A DNA stretch of 64,000 nucleotides from J027 sp965215855 (GCA_965215855.1 CBDCER010000003.1:2790001-2854000), one strand, 5' to 3'. Counted from the stretch's first letter, positions 1-9,605 are shown. Numbers and translations are program-made. The notes: a model not told the origin generated them from the letters alone.

Positions 1-2740
1 ACCCGTCACGGTGAGTTCAGTCGGGCTACTAGCGGAGACACTCGCCACGCCAGGGTTGTCCACGGTGGGAGTGACGGTTACCGCATCGCCATCAGGATCG
101 TTGTAGCTGATGACGACGGGGATACTCTCACCCGCGTTGACGGTCACTGGCGCAATCGGCTGGATAATCGGGTCTTGGTTGGGCTGTACCACTGTTACGG
201 TGAAGGCCGTGCCTGCCGAACCGCCACGTCCATCGTCGAGGGTGACGGTCACGGTGGCCGTACCGGCAGCCGCACCCGTCACGGTGAGTTCAGTCGGGCT
301 ACTAGCGGAGACACTCGCCACGCCAGGGTTGTCCACGGTGGGAGTGACGGTTACCGCATCGCCATCAGGATCGTTGTAGCTGATGACGACGGGGATACTC
401 TCACCCGCGTTGACGGTCACTGGCGCAATCGGCTGGATAATCGGGTCTTGGTTGGGTTGCACCACTGTTACGGTGAAGGCCGTGCCTGCCAAACCGCCAC
501 GTCCATCATCGGCAGTCACGGTAATCGTGGCCGTGCCAGGGGCTACGCCGGTCACGGTGAGTTCGGTTGGGCTGCTGACCAATACAGTTGCTACGGCTTC
601 GTTGTCAGAGGTCGCGCCGAGAGTCAGAGCATCGCCGTTGGGGTCGCTGGCAACGACGGCGACAGTCGCGCTGTCACCAGCAATCAGATCAAGCGGCAAC
701 AGCGGCTCGATGGTTGGATCGACATTGGCCTCGCCAACGGTCACGGTGAAGGCGGTGCTGGCCGTGCCACCGTTGCCATCGTCGGCAGTCACGGTGATGG
801 TGGCAGTACCCGGCGCCACGCCTGTCACGGTGAGTTCAGTTGGGCTGCTGACCAATACGGTTGCTACGGCTTCATTGTCAGAGGTCACACCGAGGGTCAG
901 CGCGTCACCGTTGGGATCGCTGGCAACGACGGCGACAGTCGCACTGTCACCAGCGATTAGATTGAGAGGCAACAGCGGGTCGATGACAGGATCGACATTG
1001 GCCTCGCCGACGGTCACAGTGAAAGCGGTGCTAGCCATGCCACCGTTGCCATCGTCGGCAGTCACGGTGATGGTGGCAGTACCCGGCGCCACGCCTGTCA
1101 CGGTGAGTTCAGTTGGGCTGCTGACCAATACGGTTGCTACGGCTTCATTGTCAGAGGTCACACCGAGGGTCAGCGCGTCACCGTTGGGATCGCTGGCAAC
1201 GACGGCGACAGTCGCACTGTCACCAGCGATTAGATTGAGAGGCAACAGCGGGTCGATGACAGGATCGACATTGGCCTCGCCGACGGTCACAGTGAAAGCG
1301 GTGCTAGCCGTGCCACCGTTGCCATCGTCGGCAGTCACGGTGATGGTGGCAGTACCCGGCGCCACGCCTGTCACGGTGAGTTCAGTTGGGCTGCTGACCA
1401 ATACGGTTGCTACGGCTTCATTGTCAGAGGTCACACCGAGGGTCAGCGCGTCACCGTTGGGATCGCTGGCAACGACGGCGACAGTCGCACTGTCACCAGC
1501 GATTAGATTGAGAGGCAACAGCGGGTCGATGACAGGATCGACATTAGCCTCGTCGACGGTCACGATGAAGGCGGTGCTAGCCGTGCCGCCGTTGCCATCG
1601 TCGGCAGTCACGGTGATGGTGGCAGTACCCGGCGCAACACCCGTTACGGTGAGTTCAGTTGGGCTGCTGACGAGTACAGTTGCTACGGCTTCGTTATCGG
1701 AAGTCGCGCCGAGGGTCAGGGTGTCACCGTTGGGATCGCTGGCAACGACAGCTACTATCGCACTATCGCCTGTGGTCAGATCAAGCGGCAACAGCGGATC
1801 AATTACCGGATCGACATTAGCCTCGTCGACGGTCACGATGAAGGCGGTGCTAGCCGTGCCGCCGTTGCCATCGTCGGCAGTCACGGTGATGGTGGCAGTA
1901 CCCGGAGCGACGCCTGTCATAGTTAATTCTGATGGCGCACTGACAAGTACCGTCGCTACGGCTTCATTATCGGAGGTTGCGCCGAGGATTAGTTCATCGC
2001 CGTTCGGATCACTTGCAGTTATCGCTACCAGAGCACTATCACCTGTTGTCACTGTTATAGGTGCGATTGGATCAATCACGGGGTCTTGATTGGCCTCAAT
2101 AACGGTCACGGTGAAGGCAGTATCGACTGTACCACCGCGACCATCATCTACTGTCGCGGTTACTGTCGCGGTGCCTGTTCCGACGCCTGTCACGGTCAAC
2201 TCAGTGGGCGTATTAATGAATACCACCGCCACACCTTCGTTGTCTGAGCTGGCATTTAGCGTCAGTTCATCGCCGTTGGGGTCACTGGCGACAACGGAAA
2301 CGGTGGCGCTATCGCCAATCGCGATCTCCACCGGAGCAATCGGGTCAATGATGGGGCTTTCGTTGGGTGTTTGTACCGTTGCTTCGAAAGCGGTGTTGGC
2401 TATGCCACCCCGTCCGTCGTCCACCGTTACGGTGATGATGGTTGTTCCTTCGCCAACACCAGTCACGGTCAGTTCCGACGGAGCGCTGGTGCTTACGGTA
2501 GCTATTGCTTCGGCGCTTGATGTCGCGCTCACTGTCAATTCATCGCCGTTGGGATCAATAGCACTGATCGGAACCGTGATACTGTCGCCAGTATTCAGAC
2601 CTACTGGGCTGATGGGGTCAATGATTGGTTCCAGATTGGGCTGAACGACAGTTACCGTGAAAATGGTGTCGGTTGATCCACCGCGTCCATCATCTAGCAT
2701 CACGGTGATGGTCGCTGTACCTTCGCCTGTAGCACTAACA
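1..2740 (-). repeat. In-phase tandem 273-bp coding repeats
   Basis: The string gtcacggtgagttcagt or a close variant recurs at about 5, 278, 551, 824, 1097, 1370, 1643, 1916, 2189, 2462 and 2735. The spacing is exactly 273 bp (91 codons), with no length drift over eleven copies. The copies between about 820 and 1640 are nearly identical at DNA level, while those beyond 2000 have diverged. This pattern indicates recent unequal crossing-over or gene conversion in the 3' half of the gene, with older units toward the 5' half. Confidence 0.93.
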
Positions 2741-5457
2741 GTGAGTGTGGTTGGTGTGGTGACATCAACTTGTGCCACGCCTTCATTGTCGGATGTGGCT
2801 TCCACATGCAGTGCATCACCATCAGGATCAGAATAATTGAGATTCACGACAGCATTTTGACCGACTTCCAGATTAACTGGATCCAGGGAGTCAATCGTCG
2901 GCACTTCATTCACAATTTCGACACCAACGGTGAAAGCCGTACTGATGATGCCGCCATTGCCATCATCCACTGTGACTGTAATCGTCGCTGTGCCGGGGCT
3001 GATGCCCGTTACTACGGCTTCGGTTGGTCTGCCAGTTGCTACTGTGGCAACAGCTTGATTGTCGGACACAGCCGTTATTGTCAATGTATCGCCATCAGGG
3101 TCGCTGTAAGTCAGCGGGACAGCAATTTCATCCCCTTCACCCACGTTCAGCGAGGGGATGGGGTCAATGGTCGGGTTCCGATTGACAACTGCCACCACGA
3201 AAGTTGTAGTGCTATCGAGACTGCCATCGCTGGCCTGTACCGTGATGGTGGCATTACCCAATGTCAGACAACTTAGGCGCAACGTCGTAGCGTCTAGCAT
3301 GGCTGTGCTGGCGATAATTGCGTCACTGGATTGGGGCAAAATTGTCACTGAGTCGCCGTTCGGGTCATCATAAACTAGGGGCAGATCAATGATGTCGCCC
3401 ACTGCACACCGTTGTGAAGCGATGGGGTTGATGCGCGGTGACAGATTGACTGGCTCAACCACTACGACAATCTGCGTGTTAGCTGCATCTCCATGTCCAT
3501 CGCTGACAGTCACAGTGATGTTGGCCGTACCTTCTGCCACACCAACTATGGTCAACTCGAATTGCCCACTCTGATAGACTGTAGCGACTTCCGAAGCACT
3601 TGAAGATGCCAGGATGGTTAATGCCTCAAGCGGTTCATCGGGGTCGCCATAGTTCAACGATGTCTGAATCGCCTGGCCGACTTCAACCGTTTGTGGGCTG
3701 ATGGGGTCGATGGTGGGTGGCTGGTTGGGAATGGGGGCCGGGTTGACGATCACTGCAAAAGTAGCGGTTGTGCTGTTTCCGTCACCATCACCTACAGATA
3801 CAGTGATGGTGGCTGTGCCTTCTGCCACACCATAGATCCAGAATGTATCCGCGTCCGTTGGGCCAGTAGCCGCTACGCCAGTCGTATCCGATGTGACGGA
3901 GTAGGTCGTGCTAGCACTATCGGGATCGGAAATTGCCATGTCGATTTCGAGCCGCTGGCCGACTTCGATAGTTTGGTCAGGGATAGCCGCGATGGTCGGC
4001 GGCTGGTTAGGGGCGGGTGGCTCTGTCACGAAGACCACAAATTGGCTGGTTGTGGTCGCGCCAGGCGCATCACTTACCGTAATAACGACTCGCGTTTGGC
4101 CTGCGCTGAGGCCATTGAGCTGAATCGTGTTGTTATTCAACGCCTGAACACTTGCCACCGATGGATCTTCATTCTCCACGGTAAATGTTGTTGCATCACC
4201 ATCGGGGTCAGAAATGGATAGAGTCACATCGCGCGTCTCAGCGACTTCGATTCCCTGGCTGGGGATGGCTGCCAATGATGGTGGATTGTTGTTCTCTTCT
4301 GGCGGATTTACCACAATCGCAAAGACCGATGTCGCTGAATTGCCGGGCGCATCAGTGGCAGTGATTGTGATGGTCGTTGAGCCAGGTGTGAAGCCAGCTA
4401 AATTGATGCTCCGACCGTCTACGCCTTTAGTCGCCTGGGCGATGGAGGGTTGGGAACTTTCTACTGTAAAGTCTACTGTATCGCCATCTGGGTCAGTCAG
4501 TGTCACGGGCACAACCACCGTCGCACCTTGTGTGATGACCTGGCTGGGAATAGGATCAATGCCTGGTGGGCTGTTGGAGTTAATTGGGGCCGATACTGTG
4601 ACGAGGAAACTGGTATTGGCACTGCCTCCTCGATCATCATTCACCACAATACGAATAGTGGCGATGCCAGCATTCAGGGCATTGACTGTGATGGCATTAC
4701 CCGCAGGTGTCACAGTGGCGATAAGTAAATTGTCGCTGGTTGCTACAAAGGTTGTGGGGTCGCCGTCCGCATCGAATATGCCGAGCGCAATCGTCGCCGA
4801 TCTGCCAGCTTCCAAATTCAACGATGCCACCGGGCTGATGGTCGGATTGGTGTTGGTCGCCACCGCCACTTCAGTCGGAGCCTGATTTTGCACCTGGATA
4901 CCGCTGACAATGACATTGGTCAATTCTCGTCCGCCCGACAAGTAAATATGCAGGCGAACCTGATATGATCCATCTGACACACGAGACGTATTCCACGACC
5001 CCAATACGTTATTGATAACCGGAACCGTCACCGCCTGGGGCGTGATGGGATACCAGAGATTGCCGGGATTGGGGTCAGGGCCATATTCCAGAGCATATTG
5101 AATGAAATCGGGATGGCTGGCGCTGCCGAAAACTGGATAGACGCCCTGGGCAACACTACCTGTCACAGGTGAAACAATTTGGATATTGTTGGGATAGCGT
5201 GAGGGTAGTGTTGGCGCTGAGGGCAGCGTGGGGAACCCTGCGAACCGGGTCGGCGTTGGACCGCTCGGTAGGGGTGTCAGGGTTGGGCCTGTCAGCGGGG
5301 CAGTCGCGCTAGGGAACACGGGGACCGTTGCTCGTGCATCGGTTGGACGCGAGGCTTGCCGATCTCCGTCATCGTCGCCGCCACAAGCAACTAACACTGC
5401 CGCGATCAACAGCAGTACAATAATCAGTAAATACCGTTGGGGAATGCGCGGAAACAT
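1..5457 (-). CDS. Giant repeat-containing lipoprotein (Ig/cadherin-like repeats), 3' end outside window
   Basis: The minus strand is open from an ATG at 5457 to the window edge (at least 1819 codons). The N-terminus is a lipoprotein signal: two basic residues, a long hydrophobic run, then the lipobox LVAC followed by GGDDDGD, so the mature protein should be lipid-anchored outside the membrane. Next come a Pro/Thr-rich spacer, a domain containing YALEYGPDPNP, then about 17 or more units of roughly 85-91 residues. Each unit carries a DPDGD or DPNGD motif and a TATITVTVDDG-like strand, as in Ig-like/cadherin-like surface repeats, where the Asp motif usually binds calcium. The N-terminal 200 residues closely match the protein at 24222-28889, so the two are paralogues. 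AGGAAGG lies upstream of the start. The likely role is surface adhesion or matrix (inference). The C-terminal domain cannot be seen. Confidence 0.9.
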   Translation of the reverse strand, partial: MFPRIPQRYLLIIVLLLIAAVLVACGGDDDGDRQASRPTDARATVPVFPSATAPLTGPTLTPLPSGPTPTRFAGFPTLPSAPTLPSRYPNNIQIVSPVTGSVAQGVYPVFGSASHPDFIQYALEYGPDPNPGNLWYPITPQAVTVPVINNVLGSWNTSRVSDGSYQVRLHIYLSGGRELTNVIVSGIQVQNQAPTEVAVATNTNPTISPVASLNLEAGRSATIALGIFDADGDPTTFVATSDNLLIATVTPAGNAITVNALNAGIATIRIVVNDDRGGSANTSFLVTVSAPINSNSPPGIDPIPSQVITQGATVVVPVTLTDPDGDTVDFTVESSQPSIAQATKGVDGRSINLAGFTPGSTTITITATDAPGNSATSVFAIVVNPPEENNNPPSLAAIPSQGIEVAETRDVTLSISDPDGDATTFTVENEDPSVASVQALNNNTIQLNGLSAGQTRVVITVSDAPGATTTSQFVVFVTEPPAPNQPPTIAAIPDQTIEVGQRLEIDMAISDPDSASTTYSVTSDTTGVAATGPTDADTFWIYGVAEGTATITVSVGDGDGNSTTATFAVIVNPAPIPNQPPTIDPISPQTVEVGQAIQTSLNYGDPDEPLEALTILASSSASEVATVYQSGQFELTIVGVAEGTANITVTVSDGHGDAANTQIVVVVEPVNLSPRINPIASQRCAVGDIIDLPLVYDDPNGDSVTILPQSSDAIIASTAMLDATTLRLSCLTLGNATITVQASDGSLDSTTTFVVAVVNRNPTIDPIPSLNVGEGDEIAVPLTYSDPDGDTLTITAVSDNQAVATVATGRPTEAVVTGISPGTATITVTVDDGNGGIISTAFTVGVEIVNEVPTIDSLDPVNLEVGQNAVVNLNYSDPDGDALHVEATSDNEGVAQVDVTTPTTLTVSATGEGTATITVMLDDGRGGSTDTIFTVTVVQPNLEPIIDPISPVGLNTGDSITVPISAIDPNGDELTVSATSSAEAIATVSTSAPSELTVTGVGEGTTIITVTVDDGRGGIANTAFEATVQTPNESPIIDPIAPVEIAIGDSATVSVVASDPNGDELTLNASSDNEGVAVVFINTPTELTVTGVGTGTATVTATVDDGRGGTVDTAFTVTVIEANQDPVIDPIAPITVTTGDSALVAITASDPNGDELILGATSDNEAVATVLVSAPSELTMTGVAPGTATITVTADDGNGGTASTAFIVTVDEANVDPVIDPLLPLDLTTGDSAIVAVVASDPNGDTLTLGATSDNEAVATVLVSSPTELTVTGVAPGTATITVTADDGNGGTASTAFIVTVDEANVDPVIDPLLPLNLIAGDSATVAVVASDPNGDALTLGVTSDNEAVATVLVSSPTELTVTGVAPGTATITVTADDGNGGTASTAFTVTVGEANVDPVIDPLLPLNLIAGDSATVAVVASDPNGDALTLGVTSDNEAVATVLVSSPTELTVTGVAPGTATITVTADDGNGGMASTAFTVTVGEANVDPVIDPLLPLNLIAGDSATVAVVASDPNGDALTLGVTSDNEAVATVLVSSPTELTVTGVAPGTATITVTADDGNGGTASTAFTVTVGEANVDPTIEPLLPLDLIAGDSATVAVVASDPNGDALTLGATSDNEAVATVLVSSPTELTVTGVAPGTATITVTADDGRGGLAGTAFTVTVVQPNQDPIIQPIAPVTVNAGESIPVVISYNDPDGDAVTVTPTVDNPGVASVSASSPTELTVTGAAAGTATVTVTLDDGRGGSAGTAFTVTVVQPNQDPIIQPIAPVTVNAGESIPVVISYNDPDGDAVTVTPTVDNPGVASVSASSPTELTVTG

Positions 5458-5494
5458 CTGCTATTTTGCCTTCCTATACAAACACTTTTGCCTT

Positions 5495-5503
5495 AGTATA
5501 GCA
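5495..5503 (-). promoter_or_regulatory. Possible extended -10 promoter of the repeat lipoprotein
   Basis: On the minus strand TTTGCTATACT reads as an extended -10 (TGn + TATACT), about 40 bp upstream of the ATG at 5457. No good -35 hexamer is visible, so this is tentative. Confidence 0.35.
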
Positions 5504-5563
5504 AAGATCAGCCTGATGCACGCCAAAGCGTAGTACAATAGATCAGCAAGCGTTGAAATGTGA

Positions 5564-5624
5564 AAGGAGTTCGAGCGTCACCACTTAATTTGTGGTAATG
5601 GAAGCATTGTGACGCTAATCAAAT
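5564..5624 (+). promoter_or_regulatory. Leader hairpin between a Shine-Dalgarno-like motif and the def start
   Basis: AAGGAG at 5564-5569 is a strong ribosome-binding motif but lies 55 nt before the def ATG (5625). Between them AGCGTCAC (5574-5581) pairs with GTGACGCT (5609-5616), with an inner CCAC/GTGG pair. Folding would leave 4 + 8 nt of single strand between the SD and the ATG. No SD is seen directly before the ATG. Structure-bridged initiation is an inference. Confidence 0.4.
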
Positions 5625-6203
5625 ATGCCTTTACTGGATATCATCACCCCCAAAAACCCCATTCTGCGGAAGAAAGCTCGCCGCGTACATGACTTCGGCA
5701 GCCCCAAACTCCAGCGGTTGATTGATGATATGGTGGAAACCATGCTGGATGCGCCAGGCGTGGGCCTGGCTGCTCCTCAAGTCGCCATCAGCCAGCGATT
5801 AATTGTGGTGCGCTTGCCGGATGATGAAGACTCCCGCGAAGAATATGGCGAGGACGCAGGTGTGTTGCACGTGGTTATCAATCCCGAAATCGTCAAAGCA
5901 TCTCGCGAAATGGCCGAAGGTGTGGAGGCCTGTCTGTCGATTCCTGGTTATTTTGGCAAGGTGGATCGTCATATCTCAATCAAAATAAAGGGTTATGATC
6001 GTCATGGCACACCGATACAGATCAAAGCCAAAGACTGGTTGGCACGGGTTTTCCAGCATGAGATTGACCACCTGGACGGCGTGCTATTCATAGACCAGGC
6101 CACCGAGATCTGGCGAATGCGTGATGAGAACGCTGAAGCACAAGAAGACCCATTGGAAGGTGAGGTTGTTCCGGTGGATAGAGAGCCATCATCGCCCGAA
6201 TAA
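5625..6203 (+). CDS. def: Peptide deformylase
   Basis: The 192-residue protein removes the N-formyl group from nascent proteins in the cytoplasm. All three family motifs are present: GVGLAAPQ at residues 45-52, EACLS at 101-105 (the usual form is EGCLS, so G is replaced by A) and HEIDH at 145-149. The metal ligands would be Cys103, His145 and His149, with Glu146 as the catalytic acid/base. Length is normal for a bacterial deformylase, with an acidic, poorly conserved tail after residue 165. The start has no close Shine-Dalgarno; see the leader hairpin upstream. No methionyl-tRNA formyltransferase gene is adjacent. A terminator follows directly, so the gene appears monocistronic. Confidence 0.96.
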   Translation: MPLLDIITPKNPILRKKARRVHDFGSPKLQRLIDDMVETMLDAPGVGLAAPQVAISQRLIVVRLPDDEDSREEYGEDAGVLHVVINPEIVKASREMAEGVEACLSIPGYFGKVDRHISIKIKGYDRHGTPIQIKAKDWLARVFQHEIDHLDGVLFIDQATEIWRMRDENAEAQEDPLEGEVVPVDREPSSPE

Positions 6204-6227
6204 GATCATCTTCTGCAAACCAAATCG

Positions 6228-6258
6228 CACAGATTTCGTCTTTGAAGTCTGTGTTTTT
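6228..6258 (+). terminator. Intrinsic terminator after def
   Basis: CACAGATTTC pairs with GAAGTCTGTG (one G-T pair) around a short loop and is followed by TTTTT. Confidence 0.75.
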
Positions 6259-6312
6259 ATTGCTTTTGCGTTATGATGTTTGAAGATTTTAACGCAAACT
6301 GAGGAGCGTCCC

Positions 6313-7110
6313 ATGCAAAGGTTCCGCGAGTTTTGGAATGCATTCCGGAATTTTGCCATCATGTTTTCGTTTATTATGAATTTTGTGCTGTTGATTGTCC
6401 TGATTTTTGTTCTCTATCTTATTTTCCAAATTAAGAATGGGATCGCCGAGCCGTTAATTGACGGCCTGCACTCGAATTTTGTCGGGTTGGACGAAGCACG
6501 TATCGAAACCCAAATTCCAGTCAACGATACCATTCCAGTGGTATTTGATTTGCCACTGCAACAGGATGTGGAAGTGGAATTGACCGATGAAGTGTTGATT
6601 CCTGGCGTCCCGGCCTTCTTTGTCATTGAAGGGGGCGGCGGCACGATTCGCGGCACGGTCGATATTCGGCTGCCAATCGGAACACGCCTGCCGATCCGAC
6701 TGGATATGATGGTTCCGGTAGATCAAGATATTGATATTGCCTTGTTAGTTGATGTCGATATTCCGTTGAACGAAACACAACTTTCGGTTCCGTTCAATAA
6801 CCTGCGGCAATTGCTGGAACCGTATGTGAAGATCCTGGATAATCTGCCCGATGAATGGGGTGAGGTTCGGTCTTTTGTGTTCGATGTGCTGGATGGTAAA
6901 GTTGATTTGCTGACTCCTACTGAAGACAGCCGCAATCCCTGGAAGGGTTTTGATGTTGTGGATGCGGGTAGCGAGGAAGCGAGTGATGACCAAAGCGGTG
7001 CTGATACAAGCTCGTCCCCCGATAACGGCGATGTGGGTACACCACCAGCAACCGATGGACCAATTATTGCGCCAACACCAACAATTACGCCTTTCCCTCA
7101 AACACAGTGA
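6313..7110 (+). CDS. Membrane-anchored extracytoplasmic protein of unknown function
   Basis: I chose the ATG at 6313 because GAGGAG sits 8 nt upstream. An upstream in-frame start at 6280 has no such motif. The protein (265 residues) has a short N-terminal cytoplasmic part, one transmembrane helix rich in Phe, Ile and Leu at about residues 15-42, and a long external region of alternating beta-type segments containing IPVNDTIPVVFDLPL and LPIGTRLPIRLDM. It ends in an acidic Ser/Asp/Thr/Pro-rich tail. I recognise no catalytic motif. It lies 12 bp before a methyltransferase gene and is probably cotranscribed with it, but the pairing does not reveal a function. Confidence 0.75.
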   Translation: MQRFREFWNAFRNFAIMFSFIMNFVLLIVLIFVLYLIFQIKNGIAEPLIDGLHSNFVGLDEARIETQIPVNDTIPVVFDLPLQQDVEVELTDEVLIPGVPAFFVIEGGGGTIRGTVDIRLPIGTRLPIRLDMMVPVDQDIDIALLVDVDIPLNETQLSVPFNNLRQLLEPYVKILDNLPDEWGEVRSFVFDVLDGKVDLLTPTEDSRNPWKGFDVVDAGSEEASDDQSGADTSSSPDNGDVGTPPATDGPIIAPTPTITPFPQTQ

Positions 7111-7122
7111 GAATGTAGGCCG

Positions 7123-8010
7123 ATGACATCTCCCTCTGTCTGTGATTATGAAGGATCAGGCTACCGAACCGATTTCTGGGTAGGCCAGGGACGCGACTAT
7201 GAAGATCAGGTCGAGCGCGGGGCACTGCGGCGTCTGTTGCCGCCGACTGGCAGGCGTCTGCTGGAAGTGGGAGCTGGTTTCGGACGCCTGACCAATGAAT
7301 TTGCTGGCTACGATCAGGTGGTGTTGCTGGACTACTCGCGCTCGCTCCTCGCCGAAGCGCAATCCCACCTGGGCACAGATCCACGCTATGTCTACGTGGC
7401 CGCCAATATTTACCAATCGCCGTTGTCCGCTGGATGTTGCGATGCGGCCTCGATGATTCGAGTCATTCACCATATGGCTGATGTTCCAGCAGCCCTGAAA
7501 CAAATTCGGATGGCGCTGGCTCCTGGCTCGACCTTTGTGCTGGAATTTGCCAACAAGCGTAATTTGAAAGCTATGTTGCGCTATTTATTGCGTCGACAGG
7601 AATGGAGTCCGTATACATTGGAACCAGTCGAATTTGTGGAGTTGAATTTCGACTTTCACCCACGCTATATGGCTCAAGCTTTACAGAATACCGATTTCGA
7701 GACGCAGCGACAACTGGCTGTTTCTTATTTCCGCATTGGCCTATTGAAGAGTCTGTTGCCCACCCGTCTATTAGTTGGTATGGATCGACTGTTGCAGCGA
7801 GCTGGTACGTATTCGCCGAGTATTTTTACGCAAAATATTGCGGCTGGTATAACACCAACTGCACTGGATGGCCCGTTGTTCAAATGCCCGGCCTGCAGAA
7901 CATTACCACTGAACGAAAAGGATGACCGTTTGGATTGCGAGAATTGTGGTGCGAGTTGGGGTAAACAAGATGAAATTTATGATTTCCGCGAGCCGCTTTC
8001 CCACTCATGA
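7123..8010 (+). CDS. Class I SAM-dependent methyltransferase with C-terminal zinc ribbon
   Basis: The 295-residue protein has a Rossmann-fold methyltransferase domain with motif I LLEVGAGFGRL near residues 47-57 and a VVLLDYSRSLL strand that would contact the SAM ribose. A helical insertion follows. The C-terminus has a four-cysteine ribbon, CPAC...CENC, similar to the Trm112/YbaR-type ribbons fused to some methyltransferases. The substrate cannot be told from sequence. It follows the membrane protein at 6313-7110 closely and converges on the broken GNAT gene, overlapping its 3' end by 34 bp. Confidence 0.85.
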   Translation: MTSPSVCDYEGSGYRTDFWVGQGRDYEDQVERGALRRLLPPTGRRLLEVGAGFGRLTNEFAGYDQVVLLDYSRSLLAEAQSHLGTDPRYVYVAANIYQSPLSAGCCDAASMIRVIHHMADVPAALKQIRMALAPGSTFVLEFANKRNLKAMLRYLLRRQEWSPYTLEPVEFVELNFDFHPRYMAQALQNTDFETQRQLAVSYFRIGLLKSLLPTRLLVGMDRLLQRAGTYSPSIFTQNIAAGITPTALDGPLFKCPACRTLPLNEKDDRLDCENCGASWGKQDEIYDFREPLSHS

Positions 8011-8392
8011 CGTAGCAGGCCGTAGTAGACCAAATCCCAGCGTTGTCCATCTCGATAGACACATTCGCGTTGCGTGCCTTCGTGGATGAACCCGATTTTC
8101 TCGTACAGGTGAATGGCACGCGTGTTGTAGCTCATGACATTGAGGCTGATGCGGTATAGTCCCAGTTCATCGAAGGCATAGCGCAGGATGACTTGCATGG
8201 CATCCAAGCCATAGCCTTTGCCCCAAAATTCCGGCTCGCCAATACCAATCGCCACAAATGCATGCTGGTTAGCCCACATTACCTCTAAGCCGGTATAGCC
8301 AATTAACTGATCCTCAGCCAGCGTGCGAATCCGAAATTCAAAATTGTTGTGCGTATTGGCGTTTTTCTGGTGTTGCGTAACGGTATCTAGTA
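7977..8392 (-). pseudogene. GNAT acetyltransferase, 3' fragment (split by IS630-like element)
   Basis: This fragment encodes the C-terminal 138 codons of a RimJ/RimL-type GNAT acetyltransferase. GEPEFWGKGYGLDAM is the acetyl-CoA pyrophosphate loop (consensus R/Q-x-x-G-x-G/A), and NTRAIHLYEKIGF is the family's C-terminal motif. The N-terminal 54 codons are at 9606-9767. Joining the two at a shared TA (8391-8392 = 9606-9607) gives a continuous 191-residue reading frame through RPLSLVLDTVTQHQ. The gene is therefore interrupted, not degraded, and the insertion must be recent. An upstream read through the IS would add foreign residues. Confidence 0.85.
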
Positions 8393-8394
8393 GT

Positions 8395-9536
8395 CTAGCA
8401 AACGTCAATTGTCGGATAGAGTTTGTGCAACTTGATACGAGCATCCTCGGTAGTGAAGCGCCAATGAACGGTTGACTGTTGGTAATTGCGGCGGTGTTGC
8501 CAATCAGCTATCTTTGCTTTCAGGGTGTCCTGGTCGGGGATTCGTGCCTGAGTACATTGACGATGCAGCACACTCAATTCAATTTCTGCCATATTGAGCC
8601 AACTGCCATGCTTGGGCGTGAAATGAATTTCCAATTTCTCAATGATGCGGCGAGCCTCGGCAGGTTCGAAAGCCTCATAAAGTGAGGCGAATTTGTGGGT
8701 ATTGAGATTATCCATCACCAACACAATCTTCTCAGCATCCGGGAAATGGATATCCACTAAATCCTTCATACAGTGAGCAAAATCAATCATGGTGCGGCGC
8801 TCCGTCACTTTGACATGTCGCCATGCCGCCAACGGTGCAAAAAAGATGAACATGTTGCTGGTCCCATTGCGTTCATATTCATAATCATATTTGGCGACGT
8901 CCCCTGGTCGTACTGGCAAGGGTAATCGTGTTTCCCTGGTCAGTTGTTTACTGCCCTCATCAAAGCACACAAAGGGGCGTTTGGGATGGTGCGGGCGATG
9001 ATAAACTTCCAGAACATCCTCCATTGCACAAACAAACGCGGCATTTTCTTTGGGAGGGATACACCATTGCTCTTTTAGCCACGGCTTAAGTTCGTTTTTT
9101 TCAGCGTTAGCCGCACCGTTTCGCGTGAGATGGTCTCGACCACCTCCAATTCGATCAGTTTGTCAGCCAACATTTGCATCGACCATCGCTCATGTCCATC
9201 TGGCGCCTCACTACATGCTATCTGTATCAACCGGGCTTCAGCTGCTCCATCTAAGAGTTTTTTCTTCTTTTTTTGCGGGCGCTTATGATTCAAGGCAGCC
9301 TCAATACCCTTCATCACGCATGTTTCTCGAATGCGTTCCACTGTTCGCTGATGCACACCCAATGCTGGGGCAATATCAGCATCTTTCCAACCCCCATCCT
9401 CTCGATTTTCATCAGCCAGCAATAATATCCGGGCACGGGTCATGCGCCGGGCTGCACCCTTGCCTTTCTTCACCATTGCTGTCAATTCCTCACGTTCTTC
9501 GTCGCTCAACGTCACACGATAGACTTTCGCTGGCAT
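8395..9536 (-). CDS. IS630-family transposase, expressed through a -1 frameshift
   Basis: The first frame (9536 down to 9075) encodes the N-terminal HTH region, with LGVHQRTVERIRE and basic stretches. The second frame (from about 9100 to 8395) encodes the DDE catalytic domain, with FVCFDEGSKQLTRE, VLVMDNLNTH and HFTPKHGSWLNMAEIE. Frame one stops soon after LTLKKTNLSRG. Slipping back by one base on the seven-A run (T7 on the plus strand, 9095-9101) instead yields LTLKKNELKPWLKEQW, the expected family sequence. Homopolymer A runs are typical programmed -1 slippage sites, and several IS630 elements are made this way. A simple sequencing or mutational indel in the run is the alternative. Confidence 0.85.
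9095..9101 (-). promoter_or_regulatory. A7 slippage site for -1 frameshifting
   Basis: On the coding strand, CTG AAA AAA ACG in frame 0 becomes CTG AAA AAA AAC GAA after slipping back one base. This joins the HTH and DDE parts of the transposase. Confidence 0.65.
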
Positions 9537-9605
9537 CTTTTCTCTCCTCGTCCTATACTCACCGAGAAGGATGCCACATCATCCGGCAAAAACCAATTGG
9601 CAATC

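Larger units (their letters stand above)
8393..9605 (-). mobile_element. IS630-family insertion sequence, 1213 bp, target TA
   Basis: The element lies between TA dinucleotides at 8391-8392 and 9606-9607. The family inserts at TA and duplicates it. Reading both ends inward, the terminal 25 bp share 14-15 positions, including an aligned CGGAT at the same distance from each tip, so imperfect terminal inverted repeats support these boundaries. It carries one transposase in two overlapping frames. Excision on paper restores the GNAT reading frame exactly. Confidence 0.85.

Noticed and set aside
383..2089. Long plus-strand open frames rich in Val, Thr and Ser
   Set aside because: They are the antisense shadow of the 273-bp repeats; the minus-strand frame has the lipobox, the SD and the repeat motifs.
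1..2740. Possible CRISPR array, because of regular repeats
   Set aside because: The whole 273-bp period is repeated and coding; there are no short repeats with unique spacers.
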